DNA of 64,000 nt from Fibrobacteria bacterium AD312 (GTDB taxonomy: Bacteria > Fibrobacterota > Fibrobacteria > Fibrobacterales > Fibrobacteraceae), in the NCBI GenBank assembly GCA_001462345.1, contig LIUM01000004.1:1-64000 (forward strand). Reading direction: 5' to 3'. Below the pieces are notes generated by a model. It was not told the DNA's origin. It searched no databases and saw only the letters and a program-made list of their open reading frames with translations. The position numbers and the translations under genes are program-made. Every line of letters begins with the position of its first letter. Position 1 is the stretch's first letter. Shown one piece after another: positions 36,533 through 46,286 of the stretch.

Positions 36533-36846
36533 TGGAACTTCAAGCATCTTATATTCAGATTGTAGCTCTTGCCCTATTTACAATAGGGCTTGCGGTGACT
36601 CTTACTCGTCGTAATGTATTTTTTGTATTGATGGGCATTGAACTTGCCTTAAATGCAGTGAATCTAAGTTTGATTGGATTTGCAAAAACACTCCCCGCAG
36701 CCGCTAGTGTTGCTGGGCAAATTCTACCGCTTTTTACCATTGCCGTAGCCGCAGCAGAAGCATGCGTTGGGCTCGCGATGATTATTCTGATTTTCAAGAG
36801 TCAGGAAAGCGTTGATATTGATAACTACTCTAACATGAAGGGGTAA
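36532..36846 (+). CDS. nuoK: NADH-quinone oxidoreductase subunit K
   Basis: The 104-residue, three-helix membrane subunit has the two conserved membrane Glu residues: one in FVLMGIELALNAVNL and one in AVAAAEACVGLAMII. Both lie on the proton-transfer path. The length is typical. It follows nuoJ by TAATG and precedes nuoL by 7 nt. Confidence 0.96.
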   Translation: MELQASYIQIVALALFTIGLAVTLTRRNVFFVLMGIELALNAVNLSLIGFAKTLPAAASVAGQILPLFTIAVAAAEACVGLAMIILIFKSQESVDIDNYSNMKG

Positions 36847-36853
36847 GGCAAAT

Positions 36854-38800
36854 ATGATTCCTCTTTGGCTAATACCTTTATTTCCGTTAGTTGGCACTAT
36901 TGTTCTTGCCATTATAGCGCTAAGCTCTTCGGATTCAAAACAAGGCCCAGCAGAAAGCATTACTGGGGCTGTTGCTGTATTATTTCCGATACTCTCTTTC
37001 CTCTCTGTGGTGACCTTATCCGTAGGCATGCCAGTCGAAGGGATTCGCGGAACGATTGGCACCTGGATTGATACCGCTGCTATTCAAGTGAATATTGGCT
37101 TTTTATTTGATGGCCTTTCTAGAGTGATGCTACTCTTTATCACTGGGATTGGTTCTTTAATTGCCATTTATTCTGTTGGTTATATGCATAAGGATCGAAG
37201 CTTTGCTCGTTTCTTTGCTTATATCAATTTGTTCCTTTTCAGCATGACTATCTTAGTTCTTGGTGATTCTCTTTTACTCACATTCCTCGGTTGGGAAGGC
37301 GTAGGTCTTTGCTCTTACTTATTGATTGGTTTCTGGCATACCGATCTTAAGAATACAAAAGCAGGTAATAAAGCCTTTATCGTGAACCGCGTTGGTGATG
37401 TTGGCTTTTTACTTGGAATGCTTTGCTTGGTTTCCATCGGTGGTAGCGCCCTTCTTTCTTACGATGCTTTGAATGCATGGCTCTTGAATGCCCTTTCTTT
37501 GGGTTCCATTTCAAATGCAATGCCTCTACTTTCATTAGCGGGTCTTTTATTCTTCTTTGGTTGCACAGGAAAGAGTGCTCAAATTCCTCTTTTAACTTGG
37601 TTGCCAGATGCTATGGCTGGACCTACTCCAGTATCGGCTTTAATTCATGCCGCTACCATGGTGACTTCGGGCGTTTATCTTTTGGCTCGTTTATCGAATC
37701 TCTTTGTTTTAATCCCTGCGGTTTTAAACATTGTTCTTTTTGTTGGGCTTTTAACCGCTTTTTGGGCAGCCATCGCTGGGCTTTTCCAAAATGACATCAA
37801 AAAAGTCCTTGCCTATTCTACGATTTCTCAGTTAGGCTATATGTTTATGGCTGCTGGTGTCGCTGCATTTGATGTGTCTATTTTCCATGTGTTTACACAC
37901 GCCTTCTTTAAGGCTGCACTATTCCTTGGTGCAGGTGCTGTGATTCACTCTCTTACAGGTGAACAAGACATGAGACGCATGGGTGGTCTTCTTAAAAAGA
38001 TGCCTTTGACAAGTTTAGTCATGATATTTGGTTTCTTAGCGATTATTGGATTCCCTGGATTTGCAGGTTTCTGGTCCAAAGATTTGATCTTAGAAAGGCT
38101 CTATGTTTCTGGGCCAATGGGACCCTATGTTTACGCGATCGCTTTACTCACTGCGGTGATTACGGCCGTGTATATGGGGCGTTTGATTATTATGACGTTC
38201 TTTGGCAAGTATCGTGGTTCTAAAGAAAATGAAGCTCATATTCATGAAGCTCCTGCATCCATGTTAATTCCAATGCTTCTCCTATCCGTGGGCTCTGCTT
38301 TTGCTGGATTCCTTTGGGCTGGGCTTATTCCAGGGGCTGAATTCTTCCGCGAAATGCTTGCTCCAGTCGTAGGTGCTGCTCAATCTTACGCTATGCTTGG
38401 CCATACAGCGGCTCACTTATCTCCATGGATTTTTGCTGCATTAGGTACTCTTGCGGCGATCATCGGTATGTTGATTGCGTGGTATTTATTTATGCGTCCA
38501 GTTCCAGAAGCAAAGGGCGGTTCAGAACCACAAGGCTTTGGTGCCTCATGGACTTTTGCATTTGATAAATTGCATGAATATGTTGGAATCATCCCTACGA
38601 AAGTAGTCGCTTGGCTTTTAGATGTCGTTGTCAATACGATCATTATGAAAGCCCAATGGCTAACGGGCGGTATTATTGAAATTCTTGGTGATGGAATTCG
38701 TGCTTTCCAAGTGCGTAAAGTACGTCTTCAAGCCGCTTTAAGTTTTATTGGCATGGCTTTGATTACCATTCTAGTTCTTATTTACGGAGGACTTCTCTAA
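36854..38800 (+). CDS. nuoL: NADH-quinone oxidoreductase subunit L
   Basis: The 648-residue distal antiporter-like subunit. Recognisable are FLGWEGVGLCSYLLIGFW (conserved Glu), TGKSAQIPLLTWLPDAMAGPTPVSALIHAATMV (Lys and His residues), KKVLAYSTISQLGYM and the C-terminal lateral helix region ending in a final membrane anchor. The length matches the family. It is joined to nuoM by a TAATG overlap. Confidence 0.97.
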   Translation: MIPLWLIPLFPLVGTIVLAIIALSSSDSKQGPAESITGAVAVLFPILSFLSVVTLSVGMPVEGIRGTIGTWIDTAAIQVNIGFLFDGLSRVMLLFITGIGSLIAIYSVGYMHKDRSFARFFAYINLFLFSMTILVLGDSLLLTFLGWEGVGLCSYLLIGFWHTDLKNTKAGNKAFIVNRVGDVGFLLGMLCLVSIGGSALLSYDALNAWLLNALSLGSISNAMPLLSLAGLLFFFGCTGKSAQIPLLTWLPDAMAGPTPVSALIHAATMVTSGVYLLARLSNLFVLIPAVLNIVLFVGLLTAFWAAIAGLFQNDIKKVLAYSTISQLGYMFMAAGVAAFDVSIFHVFTHAFFKAALFLGAGAVIHSLTGEQDMRRMGGLLKKMPLTSLVMIFGFLAIIGFPGFAGFWSKDLILERLYVSGPMGPYVYAIALLTAVITAVYMGRLIIMTFFGKYRGSKENEAHIHEAPASMLIPMLLLSVGSAFAGFLWAGLIPGAEFFREMLAPVVGAAQSYAMLGHTAAHLSPWIFAALGTLAAIIGMLIAWYLFMRPVPEAKGGSEPQGFGASWTFAFDKLHEYVGIIPTKVVAWLLDVVVNTIIMKAQWLTGGIIEILGDGIRAFQVRKVRLQAALSFIGMALITILVLIYGGLL

Positions 38801-40269
38801 TGTGGTTACATCTTCTTGTTTTAGCTCCGTTTGTGGCCGCTCTTTTAATGGTAGTGACCTCAGGATTTGATAGTAAATCAACCTCCAGAATAGCAATCCT
38901 TTTGGGAACCGTATTCACCGTTTTTTCCATTCGTTTAATTTCTGTTGGTTCTATAGCAACCACTCCTATTGAATGGTTCACTTTACCAGGAACATCATCC
39001 ACTATCTATTATAGCTTAGTCTCTAATGGAATCAGTGTATGGCTCGTTTTCCTTTCTTGCTTCGTTTCTTTAATCGCTTTGATTGCAGCAAAAGATAGTT
39101 TTGGCATTAATTACAAGAATTTTGCCATTGGCATTTTTGCACTACTCGGTGCTATGAATGGTTCGTTCTTAGCTTCGGATGCCGTTCTCTTTTTCTTCTT
39201 CTTTGAAGCGATGGTTTTACCTGCGGCTGTGTTGATTGCTGCTTATGGTGGTCTTGATCGCAAAGCCGCAGCAATGAATTTCGCTATTTACACATTAGCA
39301 GGTTCTGCTCCAATGGCTCTTGCTTTGTGGTATTTGCTCTCTGTTGGCGAAGGTTCATCAGTGGTTCATTTAACCATGGCTTACCAAAGCGCACCAGAGT
39401 CTCTAAAATTCATTTTATTTGCCTCTTTTGCTCTAGCCTTTTTAGTCAAGACTCCGCTATTTCCTTTTCATGGTTGGCAGGCTCAAGCGTATGCCGAAGC
39501 GCCAGCTCCTCTTTCTGCAGTGTTAACTGGAGTGATGTCTAAAGTAGGTGTTTTTGGATTTATCTTCTGGGTGATTCCTGTTTTCAATGCTGCTGAATCC
39601 ATGATGAATACAATCATGTGGATCGGTTTATTTACTGCGGTTTATGGCGCTTTAATGGCTATTCGTGCTACCGACGCAAAGAATTTATTAGCCTTTAGTT
39701 CGATGGGGCATTTGGGTTTAGCTGTGGCAGGTATTTTCACTTTTTCCACAACGATGCCTTCTGCTGTTCTAGTCTTATTAGTTGCTCACGGCCTTTCTGC
39801 TTCCGCTCAATTCGTTTTGACAGGCATTGCAGAACGTTTTGCTTGCTCTAGAGATCTAAAACAAATGGGTGGCCTTGCTTCAAGAAATCCGATGTTTGGA
39901 TTTTTATTTGGCTTCGCAGGTATTGCTGCTTTAGCTGTTCCTGGTACCGCTGGATTTATTGGTGAATTTTTAATTCTAATTTCACTATGGGAAATTGGGC
40001 CTTTACCTGCATTAGTTGCAGGGGTTTGCCTCGTGTTATCCGCAGTATATATGCTTCGCTTTATTCAAGCGGTTCTCTTTGGTAAAGCAGATCAAGTCAA
40101 AGAAACACCTTGTCATAAAATTTCTTCTTTTGATGCAGCAGCGGTTGGAATATTGCTTGTTTTGTTAGTTGTTTTTGGTGTTAAACCAAACCTAATTACG
40201 GATTCCTTAAATGGCATTGTGGAAAACGAAGTGGTCGCTGATATGGAGGTCTCTCAAGATGCAAACTAG
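38800..40269 (+). CDS. nuoM: NADH-quinone oxidoreductase subunit M
   Basis: The 489-residue antiporter-like subunit with ~14 membrane segments. FFFFEAMVLPAAVLI (conserved Glu), FLVKTPLFPFHGWQAQAYAEAPAPLSAVLTGVMSK (Lys and HGW) and NLLAFSSMGHLGL identify it. It overlaps the nuoN start by 11 nt. Confidence 0.96.
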   Translation: MWLHLLVLAPFVAALLMVVTSGFDSKSTSRIAILLGTVFTVFSIRLISVGSIATTPIEWFTLPGTSSTIYYSLVSNGISVWLVFLSCFVSLIALIAAKDSFGINYKNFAIGIFALLGAMNGSFLASDAVLFFFFFEAMVLPAAVLIAAYGGLDRKAAAMNFAIYTLAGSAPMALALWYLLSVGEGSSVVHLTMAYQSAPESLKFILFASFALAFLVKTPLFPFHGWQAQAYAEAPAPLSAVLTGVMSKVGVFGFIFWVIPVFNAAESMMNTIMWIGLFTAVYGALMAIRATDAKNLLAFSSMGHLGLAVAGIFTFSTTMPSAVLVLLVAHGLSASAQFVLTGIAERFACSRDLKQMGGLASRNPMFGFLFGFAGIAALAVPGTAGFIGEFLILISLWEIGPLPALVAGVCLVLSAVYMLRFIQAVLFGKADQVKETPCHKISSFDAAAVGILLVLLVVFGVKPNLITDSLNGIVENEVVADMEVSQDAN

Positions 40270-41731
40270 TTTTATCAATTTATTCCCAGTGATCGTTCTT
40301 GCTATAGGAGCTATTTTTTCTATTGCTTTAGAACCTCTTTTAAGAAACACGAATAAACATCGTATTTTGCCTTGGGTCTCTGCATCCTTCATTGTGATTG
40401 CTGCGATTCCTTTTTTCTTTGCCGTGCAAGATTCCCTTTATGGGGTACTCGCCATGGATCCAGTCCGTCGCCTTTTAGGTTGGACTGTTTTATTCTGCGC
40501 TTTTTTAGGTATTGGTGGCGTGCAATGGACTTTAGCTCGTGAAAAGAGCCGTGGTGGAGAAGCTTATGGTTTATTAATGCTTGCTGCTTCTGGTGCTCTT
40601 TGCATGACTCAAGCGATTGATTTCTTAGCTCTATTTCTTGGAATGGAGTTAGCGGCTTTCCCTATTTACGCTCTAGTCGGTTTACGTCGTAAAGACCGTG
40701 GTGGAAATGAAGCTGTATTTAAGTATTTCATTTCTGGTGCTGTGTTTAGCGTCGTCTTTTTATACGGCATATCTCTTATTTATGGTGCCACAGGAACTAC
40801 CCACTTTAATGGCTCTATTATAGAAGGTCGCGAGTGGTTATATACCGCAGGGTTATTCCTCGTTTTATTTGGATTACTATTTAAGGCTGGTGCCGCCCCT
40901 GTTCACTTCTGGGTCGCAGACGTATACACTGGAGCTCCTGTTGCCATCACGGCATTTATGGCTGCTGTTGTTAAGGTTGGTGCTTTAGCTGCCATCGGTT
41001 CTGTTTGGCTTGGTGCAAATGCGGCTCCTTCTGTTCTTGATTCTTGGAATCTTTCTCAGGCAATACAAGTAGAACATTTTATGTCTAAGCCATTAGAATT
41101 GTTTATGATTGCTGTGGCATTATTATCTATTGTCATTGGCGCGTTCTCTGGCCTTGCACAAAAATCAATTCGTCGTATTTTAGCTTTTTCAGCGGTGATG
41201 AATGCGGGCTTTATTGTTTTAGGTTTATTGCTTCCAAATTATGCCACAGGCGTCGTTCAATTAGGCCCTATGTATTTCTTCTTAATTACTTATGCTATTG
41301 CTTCTGCTGGAGCATTAACTGGAATTGCTTATTTCTCAGGTAATGATGATGAATGGGAATCATTAGATGCTATTCGTGGTTTAGGAAGAGAAAATCCATT
41401 AGTTGGTTTAGGTGTTATCATTTGTTTAGCTTCTCTTGCAGGCCTTCCTCCTTTGGCTGGATTCTTAGCTAAGTTCACAGTTTTTGCAGGCCTTTTCGGA
41501 GCAAAGCTTTACATGGTAGCCATTATTGGATTTATTCTTTCTATTGTGGCAGCGGTTTATTACTTACGCATCGCTTATGTATTATTCGCCGCGGTTCCAA
41601 CTGAAAAAGAAGTTCTTTCTCATTGCTCATTGCCTTTATCACGTTCTTTTATTTTAAAGACAGGAGTCTCTCTTGCAGCCATTGCCTTGCTTATCATGGG
41701 CGTGTTTCCTGCCATTGGATTAGTCGTATAA
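40259..41731 (+). CDS. nuoN: NADH-quinone oxidoreductase subunit N
   Basis: The 490-residue third antiporter-like subunit. FLALFLGMELAAFPIYALVG (Glu), LLFKAGAAPVHFWVADVYTGAPVAITAFMA (Lys, His) and IRRILAFSAVMNAGFI are family-typical. The ATG at 40259 is chosen because a strong GGAGGT lies 8 nt upstream; an in-frame ATG at 40211 lies deep in nuoM and would add a charged, non-membrane extension. It is the last complex I gene; ispF follows after 3 nt. Confidence 0.96.
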   Translation: MQTSFINLFPVIVLAIGAIFSIALEPLLRNTNKHRILPWVSASFIVIAAIPFFFAVQDSLYGVLAMDPVRRLLGWTVLFCAFLGIGGVQWTLAREKSRGGEAYGLLMLAASGALCMTQAIDFLALFLGMELAAFPIYALVGLRRKDRGGNEAVFKYFISGAVFSVVFLYGISLIYGATGTTHFNGSIIEGREWLYTAGLFLVLFGLLFKAGAAPVHFWVADVYTGAPVAITAFMAAVVKVGALAAIGSVWLGANAAPSVLDSWNLSQAIQVEHFMSKPLELFMIAVALLSIVIGAFSGLAQKSIRRILAFSAVMNAGFIVLGLLLPNYATGVVQLGPMYFFLITYAIASAGALTGIAYFSGNDDEWESLDAIRGLGRENPLVGLGVIICLASLAGLPPLAGFLAKFTVFAGLFGAKLYMVAIIGFILSIVAAVYYLRIAYVLFAAVPTEKEVLSHCSLPLSRSFILKTGVSLAAIALLIMGVFPAIGLVV

Positions 41732-41734
41732 ATT

Positions 41735-42238
41735 ATGGAATATATTTTTCGATCAGGAATAGGATTTGATGTCCACCAACTAGTGGCTGGACGAGCCTGT
41801 ATTATTGGGGGTGTTCATATTGCCCACGAAAAAGGCTTGCTCGGTCATAGTGATGCAGATGTCTTATTACATGCTATTTCTGATGCCCTTTTAGGGGCCG
41901 CAGGATTAGGAGATATCGGAACGTATTTCCCTGATACAGACGAATCTTTCAAAGGTGCAGATAGCCTTGTTTTATTAGCTCGTGTTGGAGAAGAAGTCGC
42001 AAAAGCGGGCTGTCAAATTGTGAATATTGATAGCGTGGTAATTTGTGAACGTCCTAAAATTAATCCTCACCGAGAAGAAATGAAGAAGAATATTGCTAAG
42101 GCTCTTAAAATTGACGTTTCTCAAGTAGGTGTCAAAGCAAGTACTTCAGAAAAATTAGGCTTTACTGGTCGAATGGAAGGCATCGCTTCTCAAGCCGTTG
42201 CTTCTGTTCGTAAACCATTAGGTAAAGAACATTTTTAA
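41735..42238 (+). CDS. ispF: 2-C-methyl-D-erythritol 2,4-cyclodiphosphate synthase
   Basis: It forms the cyclodiphosphate intermediate of the MEP isoprenoid pathway. The protein has the family's GIGFDVHQL (metal-binding Asp and His), [34 protein letters not shown] and a C-terminal [19 protein letters not shown]. At 167 residues it is of usual length. It sits 3 nt behind nuoN and before a terminator, so it is probably the last gene of the nuo transcript. Co-expression with complex I may reflect quinone isoprenoid supply, which is inference. Confidence 0.97.
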   Translation: MEYIFRSGIGFDVHQLVAGRACIIGGVHIAHEKGLLGHSDADVLLHAISDALLGAAGLGDIGTYFPDTDESFKGADSLVLLARVGEEVAKAGCQIVNIDSVVICERPKINPHREEMKKNIAKALKIDVSQVGVKASTSEKLGFTGRMEGIASQAVASVRKPLGKEHF

Positions 42239-42315
42239 TCATTGAATGTGTTATTTGCAATAACATTTTTTGTAATCAAATAAAAAGTTTTTTCGCTGAT
42301 TTATAGCTGAATGGA

Positions 42316-42354
42316 GCCTCGAAAAAGAATCACACTTTTCGGGGCTTTTTTTTT
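42316..42354 (+). terminator. Rho-independent terminator of the nuo-ispF operon
   Basis: GCCTCGAAAA pairs with TTTTCGGGGC across a 10-nt loop (one G-U pair) and is followed by eight or more T. Confidence 0.9.
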
Positions 42355-42443
42355 ACAACCATATTAGAATTTCGTGTCATAAAAACGCCCTAGTTTAATT
42401 TAGAAGTACTTTATAAAAATTGAAAAATTCATAAATTTGGTGT

Positions 42444-45083
42444 ATGTTAGAAAATTTTAAAACTTCCGCTCAGATTAGAGAATCTTTTATCCGTTTTTTT
42501 GAATCCAAAGGCCATACTTTTGTACGTAGTGCTCCTGTAGTGCCTCAAGATGATCCTACCTTAATGTTTACCAATGCAGGCATGAATCAGTTCAAAGCAA
42601 TCTTCTTAGGAGATAATCCAAAGGGATTAAAGCGTGTTGCAAATAGCCAAAAATGTATTCGTGTTTCGGGCAAGCATAACGACTTAGATGAAGTCGGTCG
42701 CGATACTTATCATCACACATTTTTTGAAATGCTAGGCAACTGGTCTTTTGGTGACTACTATAAAGAAGAAGCAATTACCTGGGCTTGGGAATTATTAACA
42801 AAGGTTTGGTGTTTAGATCAGAAAAGACTTTTTGTTACCGTGTACAAAGACGATGATGAAGCAGCCAAAATTTGGTCAAGAGTTTCAGGGCTTCCAGAAA
42901 GTCGTATTATGCGCTTTGACGAGAAAAGCAATTTCTGGGAAATGGGTGACACTGGCCCTTGCGGTCCATGTAGCGAAATCCATTATGATCGTGGAGATAT
43001 TTCAACTCAAGAAGCCACTTATGCCGATCCTATTTTAGGTGTGAACGGAGCCAATGATCGTTATATTGAAATTTGGAATAACGTTTTCATGCAATACGAA
43101 CGCATCTCGACTGGAGAGCTTGTTCCATTAAAAGCAAAAAACGTCGACACTGGTATGGGTTTCGAACGCGTTTGCGCTATTTTACAAGGCGTTAGAAGCA
43201 ACTACGATACAGATGTATTTTCTCCTATTATTCAAAAAATTGCAGAGTGGAGTGGTGTTCCTTATGATCAAGGTCCAGACGGTGTTCCTCATCGCGTGAT
43301 TGCAGACCATTTGCGTTCCGTTTCTTTTGCCATTGCCGATGGTGCTTTGCCAAGTAATGATGGGCGTGGTTATGTCCTTCGCCGTATTTTGCGTCGTGCT
43401 AGTCGTTTTGCTCGCCTTCTAGGCCAAACAGAACCATTCCTTTGCAGATTAGTTCCTGTTCTTACAGAAACGATGGGCCAAGCGTTTCCAGAAATTAAGG
43501 AGCGTGGAGAATTTGTAGCGGAAGTGATTCGCGCAGAAGAAGATCGTTTTATTCGCACATTAGATGCTGGTCTTGATCGTTTTGATAAAATGGTGAATGA
43601 ATTAGGAAACACCAAAACGATTTCTGGAGATAAGGTTTTCATTTTGTATGACACCTATGGATTCCCTCCAGACTTAACCAGAATCTTAGCAGAAGAAAAA
43701 GGTCTTGCTATTGATGAACCTGGTTTTGAAAAGGCCATGGAAGAGCAGAAAAAACGTGCTCGTGCCGCTCAAAAAGAAACCGTGAATACAATGGCTTCTG
43801 AAGGCTGGGTTGCATTCTCTGATGTTTCTACTCGCTTTGTTGGTTATGATTTAGCTTCTTGTGAAACAAAGATTGCTCGTTATCGCGAAGATAAAGGCAT
43901 CCTTTCTATTGTTTTAGAAACAACCCCTTTCTATGCTGAAATGGGCGGGCAAGTAGGCGATCAAGGGGTGCTTATTTCTAAAGACATAGAAATAAATATT
44001 TTCGATACGATTAAAGTAAATGATACAGTAATTCATAGAGGAAAACTCGCGAAAGGCGTTCTTTCTGAAAGTGTTATGAATGGCATATTTACAGCGAATG
44101 TGAATAATGAACTTCGAGTTCATTTGCGTCGAAATCATACAGCCACCCATCTTTTGCAAGCCTCTTTAAGAGAAGTTCTGGGCGATCATGTAATGCAACA
44201 AGGTAGCCGCGTTGCTTCTGATGGTTTGCGTTTTGACTTTAGTCATTTTAATGCTCTAACTCCTGAACAATGTGTTCAAGTAGAAAACAGAGTCAATCAA
44301 AAAATAATGGAATGCTTGCCTGTTTCAACGAAGGTCATGAAATTCGAAGACGCTCAAGCTTCGGGTGCTACAGCGCTTTTTGGTGAAAAGTATGAAGAAG
44401 ACGTTCGAGTGGTAAACGTGGCTCATTTCTCAAAAGAATTGTGCGGTGGTTTACACGTATCTAATTCTGGAGAAATTGGTTCCTTTAAGATTATTTCTGA
44501 ATCTAGCGTGAGTGCTGGCGTACGTCGTATTGAAGCCGTGACAGGCATGAAATCGATTGAATTAATGCGAGAAGATAGTTCCATATTAACTTCTCTTCGC
44601 GATAAATTACGTTGCAAAAACGAAATGATTCTCGATCGTATTGAAGCCGTCTTTGAAAATGCTAAAGAACTTGAAAGAAGCTTACAAGCTGTGAACTTGG
44701 AACTATCCATGGCAGCTGCACAAGACGTTTTACAAAAGCCAATGGTGATTGAAAACGTTTCTTTATACGTATCGGAGCTCAAATTAGCCGAAGATAAGTT
44801 CAAAAACTTGTTAGATGGCGTTCAAGCTAAACTAGATTCGGATTCTGTGGCTATATTATTTAATAAGGCAGGAGAAAGCGGAAGTATCGCTGTGATTGTT
44901 GGGAAAAACGCCCAGCAAAAAGGCTTAAAAGCAGGCGATCTTGTAAAGACTTTGGCTGAACTTGCTGGAGGTAAGGGTGGTGGTCGTCCTGATCGTGCCC
45001 AAGCTGGTACTCGTGAACTAGATAAAATGAACGCTGCTGCTTTGGCTGTAGTTGATTTAGTAAAGGGAAAGCTTATAAAATGA
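42444..45083 (+). CDS. alaS: Alanyl-tRNA synthetase
   Basis: The 879-residue cytoplasmic enzyme charges tRNA-Ala. Class II catalytic segments are present: PTLMFTNAGMNQFK, HHTFFEMLGNWSFGDYYK and GMGFERV. The editing domain has HTATHLL and a zinc motif read as CGGLHV, where CGGTH is usual. The C-terminal part ends with the GGKGGGRPDRAQAGT glycine-rich block. It overlaps the next gene by 4 nt. Confidence 0.97.
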   Translation: MLENFKTSAQIRESFIRFFESKGHTFVRSAPVVPQDDPTLMFTNAGMNQFKAIFLGDNPKGLKRVANSQKCIRVSGKHNDLDEVGRDTYHHTFFEMLGNWSFGDYYKEEAITWAWELLTKVWCLDQKRLFVTVYKDDDEAAKIWSRVSGLPESRIMRFDEKSNFWEMGDTGPCGPCSEIHYDRGDISTQEATYADPILGVNGANDRYIEIWNNVFMQYERISTGELVPLKAKNVDTGMGFERVCAILQGVRSNYDTDVFSPIIQKIAEWSGVPYDQGPDGVPHRVIADHLRSVSFAIADGALPSNDGRGYVLRRILRRASRFARLLGQTEPFLCRLVPVLTETMGQAFPEIKERGEFVAEVIRAEEDRFIRTLDAGLDRFDKMVNELGNTKTISGDKVFILYDTYGFPPDLTRILAEEKGLAIDEPGFEKAMEEQKKRARAAQKETVNTMASEGWVAFSDVSTRFVGYDLASCETKIARYREDKGILSIVLETTPFYAEMGGQVGDQGVLISKDIEINIFDTIKVNDTVIHRGKLAKGVLSESVMNGIFTANVNNELRVHLRRNHTATHLLQASLREVLGDHVMQQGSRVASDGLRFDFSHFNALTPEQCVQVENRVNQKIMECLPVSTKVMKFEDAQASGATALFGEKYEEDVRVVNVAHFSKELCGGLHVSNSGEIGSFKIISESSVSAGVRRIEAVTGMKSIELMREDSSILTSLRDKLRCKNEMILDRIEAVFENAKELERSLQAVNLELSMAAAQDVLQKPMVIENVSLYVSELKLAEDKFKNLLDGVQAKLDSDSVAILFNKAGESGSIAVIVGKNAQQKGLKAGDLVKTLAELAGGKGGGRPDRAQAGTRELDKMNAAALAVVDLVKGKLIK

Positions 45084-45835
45084 AAATAGGAAAAATTGAA
45101 ACTTTACTTAATGCAGAAATAGAACGCCGTGGCGCTTTATTTGCAGTTCTTTTAGACCCCGATACTTCAGACGAATCGGCTTTAATAAAGGCTGGTACGC
45201 TTGCTGCAGAGAATGGCGCTGATCTTCTTTTAGTCGGCGGTTCTTTTATGGGGAACTTTAATCTCTCAGAGCAAATTGTTGCATTAAAGAAAGCGGTTCA
45301 TATTCCTGTTGTTCTTTTCCCTGGTGGTGCAAGCCAAGTCGTTCCTGGCTTTGATGCCATGCTTTTTATGACTCTTGTGAGTGGGCGTAATCCTAATTAT
45401 CTCATCGATGAACAAGTGCGTGGTGGAGTCCTTGTAAGGTCTCTTAAAATGGAAGCGATTCCTACTGCTTATCAGTTGATTAATAGCGGAAAAAGTACTG
45501 CTGTTGAATATATCAGTGCCACTTTCCCTGTGCCAGCAGATAAACCAAAATTATCCATGGTTCATTCGATTGCTGCAGAGCTGATGGGCATGCGTTATGT
45601 GTACCTTGAAGCAGGCAGCGGTGCGGAGTCTCCTGTGCCTTTAGAGCACATTATGTACACGAGAAAATCGACAGATTTAAAGATCATTGTGGGTGGGGGC
45701 ATTAGATCTCCTAAAACGGCAGCAGAACGAGTCGCTGCAGGGGCTCAAATTATCGTCACGGGAACAATCTGGGAATCGGTGAAAGACCCTTCTCTTCTTC
45801 AAGAATTTGCTTCTGCAATCCATATTCGCAATTGA
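45080..45835 (+). CDS. Geranylgeranylglyceryl phosphate synthase (PcrB/GGGPS family)
   Basis: Members join a prenyl diphosphate to sn-glycerol 1-phosphate, the first ether bond of archaeal lipids. The 251-residue TIM barrel has LFAVLLDPDT (Mg-binding Asp), ADLLLVGGSFM, PVVLFPGGASQ, YVYLEAGSGAESPV (family-typical YLE-x-GSGA), IIVGGGIRS and AGAQIIVTGTIWE. It overlaps alaS by 4 nt (ATGA), so it belongs to the same transcript. Homologs are mainly archaeal but also known in Bacteroidota and relatives. No glycerol-1-phosphate dehydrogenase is seen in the window. Confidence 0.93.
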   Translation: MKIGKIETLLNAEIERRGALFAVLLDPDTSDESALIKAGTLAAENGADLLLVGGSFMGNFNLSEQIVALKKAVHIPVVLFPGGASQVVPGFDAMLFMTLVSGRNPNYLIDEQVRGGVLVRSLKMEAIPTAYQLINSGKSTAVEYISATFPVPADKPKLSMVHSIAAELMGMRYVYLEAGSGAESPVPLEHIMYTRKSTDLKIIVGGGIRSPKTAAERVAAGAQIIVTGTIWESVKDPSLLQEFASAIHIRN

Positions 45836-45920
45836 ACTTCGTTTGATTTACTGAATCATCAGTTCATCAAAACCCATTAAAATGAGGGTTGTTCAAATAC
45901 AAATACTTGTATTCGAATAA

Positions 45921-45959
45921 CTAAAGGCTTGGGTTTGCTCCTGAGCAACGCCTTTTTTA
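45921..45959 (+). terminator. Rho-independent terminator after alaS and the GGGPS gene
   Basis: The stem AAAGGC...GCCTTT, with the inner pairing GTTTGCTC/GAGCAAC, is followed by TTTTTT. Confidence 0.8.
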
Positions 45960-46046
45960 GAGATTCCCTTACTTTTCCCATTTTTATTTCTTTAGAAAAG
46001 AGTATTTTTCAAAAGAATTGTTGTTTACTTTGAGGAGTTTACTCTT

Positions 46047-46286
46047 ATGAGCAAAATTGTTGTGTTGACTTATGTTCTTCGTGTCTTGGGAACTATTTTT
46101 GTTTTGTTATACTTTTTTGGCAGTGGCTTGTTTTACAATTTATTCCCAGGTCTTGAAGGCTTGTCTTTGAACCCTCTTTTTTATTTGGGTATAGCTTTTT
46201 ATATCTTGGGAGCTTCACTTTACTATTTAGTGAATAAAAAAGAACGTCAAATAAAAAAGAATGAGGATGAGGATGATTCAAATTGA
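46047..46286 (+). CDS. Small two-helix membrane protein
   Basis: The 79-residue protein has two hydrophobic segments (~6-28 and ~42-62) and a strongly charged tail (KKERQIKKNEDEDD). A good ribosome-binding site (GAGGAG) precedes the ATG. It overlaps the ABC ATPase gene by 14 nt and so is probably the first gene of that operon. Function unknown; it may be an accessory subunit of the transporter. Confidence 0.7.
   Translation: MSKIVVLTYVLRVLGTIFVLLYFFGSGLFYNLFPGLEGLSLNPLFYLGIAFYILGASLYYLVNKKERQIKKNEDEDDSN

Noticed and set aside
36724-37062. Minus-strand frame of 112 codons across nuoK and nuoL
   Set aside because: Antisense to two certain genes; its composition reflects their codon pattern.
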